This document shows, piece after piece, positions 56,509 through 64,000 of a stretch of DNA of 64,000 bases. The notes below the pieces were generated by a model, which searched no databases, was not told the DNA's origin, and worked only from the letters and a program-made list of their open reading frames with translations. Numbering within the stretch: position 1 is the stretch's first letter; each line of letters begins with the position of its first letter. The stretch spans positions 1 through 64,000 of the forward strand of contig JAANYP010006920.1 of assembly GCA_020465985.1 (NCBI GenBank). The letters run 5' to 3'. The translations under genes and the position numbers were made by a program. This DNA comes from Centrapalus pauciflorus. Taxonomy: Eukaryota; Streptophyta; Magnoliopsida; Asterales; Asteraceae.

Positions 56509-57507
56509 CCGCCCCGCCCCCCCACTTCCTTGGACGTTTTAAGTGAGTTTATTATAAGTTGTAAATGTTGGGTGATTTAGACATAAAAACCCTTTATCAT
56601 ATACATATTATCATACATGGAAAGTTATTAAGTCCCTTATATCATTCTAAGGTCTTGGTTAAATCACATCGGACCATCACCCATCAATCTACGCTAACTT
56701 GCCATTTTACGGCAAACATTTTGCCATCACACGCTCGGTGAGTCCTCATAGCCCCTATTTCACACTGTTATGTTTGGGGTTGACTTACATGCTACGTTTT
56801 CATATGGACACGGAAACAACTTCAATTTCTATTTGTATTACACCCATGTGTTCCATCGTCCTCAAATCATGAACCGTTAATTGCATTACATTGTAAGCGC
56901 GACTCATATGTGGGACTAGATCTATCGTGGTCATGTCCCCCATCGGGTTAGTTCTTAATTCGGCTAACGGGCGGGAGCATATATATTTTCAAACATCACC
57001 GTATTAGTATATGGGAAATACTGCACAGGGAAAAAACTCATTTAATTAAGCTTCGATGCATGATGGTTTCATATGTAATACATATACAAGGAATTTCATG
57101 ATTTTACTAAATTCAAACTCAATTGTTTTGTCCATACACGTCGATTACGTGAAACCTATGAGCTCACCAACAATTTTGTTGACGTATTTTAGCGTTGTTT
57201 TTCAGGAAATTAAGGCAATGTGTCTCGCCATCGGAACATATTTCAGCTTCCGTACTTTGGAGTCGCATGCCTTTTCAACAACCATCGGGGACTTTATTGA
57301 TTATTGATTAATTTAATTATGATTTAAGTCTCTGTATACTTGCGAACTTACTTACACCTTATGTTGATTAGTAAAACATTTTCTATATTTCAACTTATAT
57401 TGATGTACTTTTTAAAACACGTCCATATAGTGGCGTTCATTATGATTATGTTCGCCGCTCCGCGACGTTCACGCTCGGTTGCCAACCGGGGTAACGGTGG
57501 TGTGACA
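56509..57507 (+). repeat. Element B 5' LTR (3' part only)
   Basis: From about 56528 it aligns in plus orientation with the complement of A 6785-7727 and ends GGTGTGACA (57507). The first 16 bases (CCGCCCCGCC...) do not fit the LTR and may be gap-edge noise. Acceptor-like block at 57163-57218. Confidence 0.85.
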
Positions 57508-57509
57508 GA

Positions 57510-57521
57510 TGGTCTCAGAGC
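57510..57521 (+). other. Primer binding site of element B
   Basis: TGGTCTCAGAGC, one base different from the A primer site, two bases after the LTR end. Confidence 0.85.
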
Positions 57522-57645
57522 ATCGTTATAGTGACACTGGTTGCATTAGTACCTAGACTATACTCACTTAAGTTTTACTTAATTTTGAAATAGTTTGTGG
57601 AACTAAACTAAAGATATAAAGGGACCTTGATAGAAGGAAGAAACA

Positions 57646-58472
57646 ATGTCAAACCCAAGTTTATCCTTTTGTAGGAGCCGGAGAGGAGCATACCCTTCCA
57701 CAGCGCGATCCAACCCGGAGTGTTTACTGAGGAGGGACCACAACAGAGGCGGAGACCCAGGGAAGACGAGGAACCATGGTGAAGAGTCAGACGAGGAGAG
57801 GAACCCTGTGGACGAAGACAAAGTCCAGCCTGCGGGTGGGAGACCATCAGGAGAGGACACACCATCCCCAGTGGCCCACCTATCATCCCATATCCCACCC
57901 ACTTGTACCATTTCACTCAAACTGGATCCTCGGATGCAGTTTCACGGCCCGCAAAAGCAGTTTTCACTGCCGAGGGCGGAAGTCTACCCGCGTACGGCTC
58001 CCCCGACCCAGTCCACCACCACAAACAACACAGGCCAACCGCCCGAAGATGGGGCTGGATGCCCGAGACCCTTCCAAGAATGAGCGGCCGAGGAGCGGAA
58101 TCCCCGCCAGTTTAGAGCATCCTCGAAGGACCAGTCCTCTCGAAACCCACCCCCCACGCACCCCCAAGTAACCCGCCGACAAGACCATACCCACCTTGTA
58201 GCCGGTTTCTAGGCAGACCTATAAAGTGCGTGCTTGTTGCCTTAACCAAGATCGTTGAGACGATGACCGCCGTTTAGAGCGGGAGGAGTTACAAAACTCA
58301 ACCTATATGGGCTAACCAGCACCCCTCTCCCATCCCAACAGGCCGGACTAGATGAGCTTCGGCACATTTAGCGATGAGCGAGGCCCGAGAGAGGAGCATG
58401 ACACACTCCTCGCCCTCAAAGTGTATCGAAACGAGGAGAGACCCCCGATCACTCCCACACCCTTGTACCTCA
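57646..58472 (+). pseudogene. Degenerate copy of the extra ORF in element B
   Basis: It starts at an ATG in the same context as A (AACAATGTCAAACC versus ATCATGTCCCGTCC) and ends near GGAGAGACCCCCGATCACTC, matching the last codons of the A ORF. Between them recognisable pieces occur in changing frames: acidic residues early, ARRWGWMPETLP in the middle (about 58040-58080), and a region matching the coiled-coil part (58260-58440). No intact frame longer than about 145 codons. Same place and order as in A confirm that this ORF is a regular part of the family. Confidence 0.8.
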
Positions 58473-58690
58473 TCCTCATCTTTGTTAATGTTAGGAAATT
58501 ATATGTAATAGTGTAGGACTAAAAATTTTCGGTAATAACCCGCCCCAATGTAAGCAAATTTGAATGACTAATGAAAATTTCCAAGTTATTTCCTGATCTG
58601 TGTTTGATGATTATAGAATTGCCTAGAAAAATGTAATTATTTAAGACTCCACTTCTATTCACTATTGCTCTTTTCTTTAAACTTTAGATA

Positions 58691-61600
58691 ATGCCGCCTA
58701 AAGACAGCTATGAAACACCGCCCTGCTACTCAAACAACTGGTCGCACAACGAGTGGCAGCGCTATAGACCACCTATGGACAAACACACGGAAACCGCACC
58801 GCAAACGGACGAGGAGGTGGCTATTCGCACCCGAGAGGATCTGATTCAACCCCAGAGGGTGTGTGGAATCAAATGGATTTTAAGCTTGTACGCCTCGATA
58901 CTTCTACGGAAGCAGAGGTGTTGTCGGGCTAGTTCTTGATTCGGAGAAACTGGACTCTGTGTTGCGTCAGTGGTTGCAGCCAAGATGAGAATGTCAAGTT
59001 CGCCACCCACCACTTTTCAAGATGGCCGCCTTGGACTGTGTGGCAATTCCAGCCAGTATGGGGCATTGATACATTTACCAACTCGCTTGACCGAGTTGTT
59101 ATAGCAAATGCTGACATACGAGTATTGCCCGGAAAATGAGCTTTAAACATTAAGTCAGGAGTTCTGGATTCTGGCTATGAAAGGAACGGATGTAGCAGGG
59201 TACCCAATCGTTTCCATGAACTGAGTCTGCTATGCCCTCCAGATGGTCACTCCGAAATAACAAGCGTATTGAGCCTACATTTTGGGACTCGCCCCCAAAA
59301 TCTCAAGGAAATGTTACCCGCATCCAACCACAACACTACTATCCACGGCGCCATTCGAATGGCGAATAATTTGATGGACCAAGTGGCCCGAAGGAACGAG
59401 GCCCCAAAGCTCGGGAGGGAAAAGACGGAAAGTGGGAAGATAGATCAGGGAAAGGTTCGGGTGGTTAACAGACCAACAAGGCCTGAAAATCTAAAGCCTT
59501 GTTGCAGGAACTCTGGAGTCTGGAAGGGTTATCTCGGCACTCAAACCATGGTGTACCCAATCGCACCCTTACCATCATGTAGTCCCTGCCCAACCCCTGG
59601 GGAAGTTTTAAGAAGCTTTGGTGACCTGACCCAAGACGTAGGTTCTAACGCACCGGAGGCAACAAGTGGCACACAAATGGAAGCTTGCTTCGAATATTGG
59701 AATATGGGCATTCACAGAAGGGATTGCCCCCAAGAACAAGGAACAATGTGGAAACTCACAGGAAGAGGCCTTTGTATTGGAGCATGGGCGACGGCTGTCA
59801 GGATCCCAAGTGACGGGGTTACATTTCTTCTTAATGATAGTCATGCTTATGTTGCTATTTTGATAACTGGTGGCTGATAGCAAGTCTTATATCTGCTAAG
59901 TTTAGTGTACAACTGACCTGCCACTCTTTCCCCCCATTAGGAAATGCTATGCCTGAGTGAAGTAGCGGACGGACAGAGGTGAAGCGCAAGTAGTTTAAGA
60001 TTAGGACGTGCCACACTAAAATGGGCAGAGCTCATCGCCGTAAGAGATAAATTGATGCCTATTGAAATCGAAGTGTTCGAGGGTGACGTTATCGGCTATG
60101 GATTGGGTTCTCAGACAACCATGTCCGAAATCATTGAAATATGGTCGAAGACGAATTGAAACTACACTGAAACAAAGAAAGGCTCTCACCGTCCAAGGAG
60201 AACGAACAATCGCCAGTTGAACGTCATCTCTGGGTCAAGAACGTGAAACTGCCTTCGAGAGGTTGTCAAGCAGTGTTAGGTTTCAGCTAGTGGAAAAGGA
60301 CCGGAGGAGACGCGACCGAAGATATCCCAGAGTCGTGACCTACTCCAAAAGTTCGTGCCTAAAGAACTTGCCTGGGACTTCCACCCAACTAGGCAAGTCG
60401 AATTTCAGATTGACTGGGTTGCCTTGGAGTCTGCACCTGTCGCACGATGCACTCACACCGAGTTCGGCACCGTCAAGATATGACAAGCATCTCCAATCAG
60501 TTGCCAAGCATGTGGAAAAGGGATTCCATCCGACCCAAGTTCCTCACCTTGGGTGAGCTCCGGTCTTATTTGTCCGAAGAAGAGGACGGATTCCTTTAGG
60601 GCAGGTGGCATCGATTATCGAGAGCTGAACAAAAAAACATACGTCAATAAACTGATACCCTCGCCCAGAAGTCGTACGACTTATTCAACTTCAACTCCAA
60701 GGATCTAGTTTTTACTCTAAGATTGACTCGTCGATCCTGTTTCCTCAAGTGAAGGTTCGGGAAGAACCCTTGTATACCCAAGGACAGCGTTCAACGATAC
60801 TCTTATGGACATTACGACTTTAGGGGTGATTGCCATTCAGTTGACCAACGCGCCAGCGTGTATTCATGGACCTTATGAATCGATGTGTGTAAACCGTATT
60901 TGGAACAAATTTGTAATAGTGTTAATAGACATTATCCTTATCTACTCCAGAAATAAGGAGGAGCATGAGCAGCATCTGAGTTGATTTTGGAGCTTCTAGA
61001 GATGGAACAGAGGGAACAATTGTACGCCAAAATTCTCTAAGTTGTATTTTTGCTACGAGAAGTCAAATTCCTAGGACATGTGATCAATAGCCAAGGGTTC
61101 AAGTAGACCCATACAACGAGGGCCATTAAAACTGGGAAACTCCTAGGACTCCCAACTGAAATCCGTCAGTTCTTAGGTCTTGCCGGTTATTATAGACGAT
61201 CATAGAACCTTCTCGAAGATAGCTGGGTTTTTTTAACGGATTGACTCGAAAGGACATAAAGTACAACTGAGTGGAAGATCATGAACGGCATTCCGACTAT
61301 TGAAGCAAAGATTGTGTAGTGCACCTATTCTGTCCCTACCGGAAGGAACAGAGATTTTGCTGTTTACTGCGATGCTTCCACACAAGGATGGGTTGTTGTG
61401 TTAATGCAAAGGAGACAAGGTTTTATCGCTTATGCGTCGCGCCAACTTAAAGTTCACGAGGTGGTAAACTACCTCGACTCACGCCTTGGAGCTGTTGGTT
61501 GTTTGCTCTCAAAATTGGGGCTACACCTTTACGTGAAACTAGGCACGATGTTTAAGACCATTAGAGTCTTTGCATATTCTGACATCGAGAAAGAGTTAAA

Positions 61601-63230
61601 TATGACGGGCAACGTGGCTGGGTTGAGCTGCTTAGCGATTATGTCGTGGGAGATCCGTTATCCAACCGCGGGAGGCCAAAATGCTAGTCGATGCTTTAAG
61701 TGGAGGAACGGGTTAAACCTTAAGGGTACGAGCTTTGTTGTCTGACTGGTACAGTCAACCTAAACTGCTCAAGTTTGGCATGCAAAGAGGAAGCAGTCAA
61801 GGAGGGAATCTGTTGGTGAGCATAGAGGAATGGATAAGCAGTTTGAAATCAAGTCAGATGGATGTCAGTACTTCATGGGTAGATTTGGCTACCCAAATTC
61901 GGAGGATTGAGGAAGCTGGTCATGGATGAAGGGCATAAAACACAGTATGCTATTAACTCAGGGTCAAATAAGATGTTCACGACTTGAAGGGGGATGTACT
62001 GGTGCCAAACATGAGGCCGACATTGCTACATATTTCAGCAAGTGCCTAACGTGTTTGAAAGTTAAGGCTGAGCACCAGAAAACCATCAGGACTGTTGTTC
62101 ACCACAAAATACCCCCAGTGGAAGTGAGGAGAATATCACCATGGACTAGTTCATCAGCCAATTTGCAAGACTTCGGAGTTATGACACCATTTAGGTGATT
62201 ATGGATCGACTTACAAAGACGGCACAACTTCTTTGCCATCAAGGGACACTGATAAGATGGCTAAGTTAACACGGATCTCATCCTAAGAAGTTCGTCTCAA
62301 GGCATGGAGTACCTGTATCAATTATATCAGATAGGGACAGCCGGTTCCCATCAAGATTTTGGCAAGTCATCGCAAGATGGAGTTGGGTACACGCCTACAT
62401 GAGCACCACCTCTACCGCAGACGGATGGTCAGAGTGAAGAAGCGATTCGCCTGGAAGACATGCTAAGGGCATGTTGTTATCGACTTTGGCAAAAGTTGGG
62501 ACATGCCCCTTCATTAGTTGAGTTTTTCTCTAAAACACACAGCTATCACTCGAGTATTAAGGACTGCTCCATTCGAGGCATTTATGGCGCGAAAGTGTCG
62601 GTCACCCACTTTGTTGGGCCTGGAGTCGGAGGATAGCCAGATCATGGACCGAGTCATCCCAGGAAACTACAGCAAAGTATCCAGATTCCAGAACCGATTA
62701 AAGGTCGCACGGGATCGACAGAAAGCTATGCAGATGTTCGACGGAAGGATTTGGAATTTTAAGGGGAGATTCAGTAATGTTGAAGTCTCGCCTTGGAAAG
62801 TGTGAATCCGTTTTAGGAAACGAGGAAAACTCAATCCTCGTATATCGGACCATTCAAGATCCACAAAATAATGGCCCGGTAGCCTACCGACTCGATCTGC
62901 CTCCAGAGCTGTAATGTTCATAATACCTTCCACGTTATCCAACCTTAAGAAGTGCCTAGCTTATGAAACACTCGTTTATACCCATGAACGAGCTGGAGCT
63001 AGAGATAAGTTGAACTTCATTGAACAAACCCGTGGAAATAATGGACCGAGAAGTCAAGAAACTAAAGACAGCGGATCCCGATAATAAAAAGTCAGATGGA
63101 ACTCTAAGAGAGGTCCTGAGTTTACATGGGAACGCGAAGATCAGTCCCCCGACAAAATACCCTCATCTATTCTCAAATACTCAAGCAATAGGGAAAAAAG
63201 AGCTAATTTCGGGACGAAATTCCCTTTAAC
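58691..63230 (+). pseudogene. Degenerate gag-pol of element B
   Basis: It begins ATGCCGCCTAAAG, like the gag start of A. Gag pieces (ATTIHGAIRMANNLMDQVARRNE-like near 59340-59400), knuckle remnant CFEYWNMGIHRRDC (59690), RT pieces (palm near 60900, where FIDD reads LIDI), RNase H (YASRQLKVHE near 61430), integrase finger (CLTCLKVKAEHQ, 62045-62080), SERTI region (62430), and chromodomain end (63030-63180) are all found but in constantly changing frames with many stops. No domain is intact. Numerous single-base gains and losses dominate over simple substitutions. Confidence 0.88.
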
Positions 63231-63242
63231 CAGGGGGGACGT
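63221..63242 (+). other. Polypurine tract of element B
   Basis: CCAGGGGGGACGT before the LTR start at 63243; corresponds to 1194-1217 of A. Confidence 0.8.
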
Positions 63243-64000
63243 TGTAAAATCCGGCACTAAACAGGTTAGCCAATTTTAACCTAATCAGTGGTCATTAACC
63301 ATTCAATCAAAGTGCTTCAATGTTCATAAGGAAATTCAACTCAATTCGAAATCAAATTCACGGTGCGTATGAATTCGGGAAATCAATTAATTCCGATTGG
63401 TTTACGATATGAGGATTAATTCAGTAAGTACTAAATAATCTTGATTAGTGACACTAATCATACACTAATACAATTACTTAACATTAATTATGCAAGGCTA
63501 AAACAATTCATTAAAACAATGCATCCAAAAGTATTTATGATTACCAGAAAAGGGAAAATACAAGAATACATTTCTAATAATTTTATACAAAAAAAATGAA
63601 ATACATGTGAATATACATGTATATGGCCGGCCCTATAGGGTGTGGTACAACATAGAGTTTGACTTCAAATATTTTATACAAAAATCATTCTACTTTAAAC
63701 ACCATCATTTTGTTTAAAAGTGCACACACGTCCTACCTTCATGCTTTTCCCATTTCACCATCTTTTTCAAGATTCAAATTTCTCTATAAATAGAGAGCTT
63801 CCCTTTCTTTTATTTCACCACCAAAAATCTTCTTCCTCCCTCTCTTGAAACCGGCCAAGCAAACACACACACACCACACACAAATTTTCTTTCAAGTGTT
63901 CTTCATTTCAAGTGCTTTGAGTGCAAATCTTGCAAGAGTTTCAACTCCTCCTCCCAATTCCTACTCTAAATACGTCAAAGTAAGTAAATACTAACTTATT
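63243..64000 (+). repeat. Element B 3' LTR (partial, cut by window end)
   Basis: It starts TGTAAAATCCGGC. It contains a TATA box (TCTCTATAAATAG, 63781-63793), the CACACA-rich leader and the donor-like AAAG|TAAGT around 63980, then runs off the window. Confidence 0.9.
63781..63793 (+). promoter_or_regulatory. LTR TATA box, element B 3' LTR
   Basis: TCTCTATAAATAG, same position and sequence core as in the A LTRs. Confidence 0.7.

Larger units (their letters stand above)
56509..64000 (+). mobile_element. Element B: A-family chromovirus, plus strand, heavily disrupted
   Basis: 5' LTR part 56509-57507, primer site 57510-57521, extra ORF remnant 57646-58472, gag-pol remnant 58691-63230, polypurine tract 63221-63242 and 3' LTR from 63243 to the window end. 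Order and sequence follow element A over the whole length. The internal region has an indel every few dozen bases, more than in any other element here. Confidence 0.9.

Noticed and set aside
57603..57920. Minus-strand frames of about 100 codons in element B
   Set aside because: Antisense to the degenerate extra ORF; no matching frame in element A.

Overview
This window is TE-packed nuclear DNA of a flowering plant. The evidence is initiator-Met-tRNA primer sites, several chromodomain Ty3/gypsy families with LTRs of 2 kb or more, a Copia element, a Helitron and two DNA-transposon derivatives. I found no convincing host protein gene, rRNA, functional tRNA or CRISPR array. The TE mix would suit a large eudicot genome, possibly Asteraceae, but that is a weak guess.

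Layout. (1) 1-9176: Ty3/gypsy chromovirus A, minus strand, left LTR cut by the window edge. It has a nearly full-length gag-pol and an extra sense ORF between primer site and gag. A sits inside the 3' LTR of element C. (2) 9177-40934: element C, minus strand, a gag-only gypsy-type element, split by nested insertions. These are Copia element E (11407-26743, TSD CGAGT), which contains gypsy element F (11840-21143, TSD TCATT), whose 5' LTR contains a Helitron (11940-12431), and gag-only element D (26986-35512, TSD GAGTC). (3) 40935-about 52404: element G, an old plus-strand chromovirus into which C inserted. Its pol is split by a 2.2 kb Harbinger-like element (TAA TSD), and its LTR region carries a tRNA-like SINE head, a 517 bp Mutator-like MITE with 9 bp TSD, and a reversed C-type LTR piece. 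(4) 52405-54530: a primer-site stub followed by another C-type LTR piece. (5) 54531-64000: an A-family LTR in minus orientation, a 252 bp N gap, then element B, an A-family element in plus orientation with very dense indels.

Most of these proteins are broken: frameshifts, nonsense codons and lost catalytic residues (RNase H Asp to Asn in A, integrase Asp to Asn and a deleted RT active site in E, protease Asp to Glu and an integrase nonsense codon in F). Elements C and D have gag but no visible pol.

The two most interesting signals are RNA-level. First, LTRs of the unrelated families A/B, C, F and G each carry a canonical splice-donor-like site after the presumed transcription start. About 1.25-1.55 kb downstream lies a CTCAC(C/T)AA-(37-42 nt)-TTTTCAGG acceptor-like block, which suggests a conserved LTR-embedded leader intron. 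Second, F has an 89 bp GT...AG segment in its RT gene that is absent from related pol genes here, and its removal joins the conserved reading frame.
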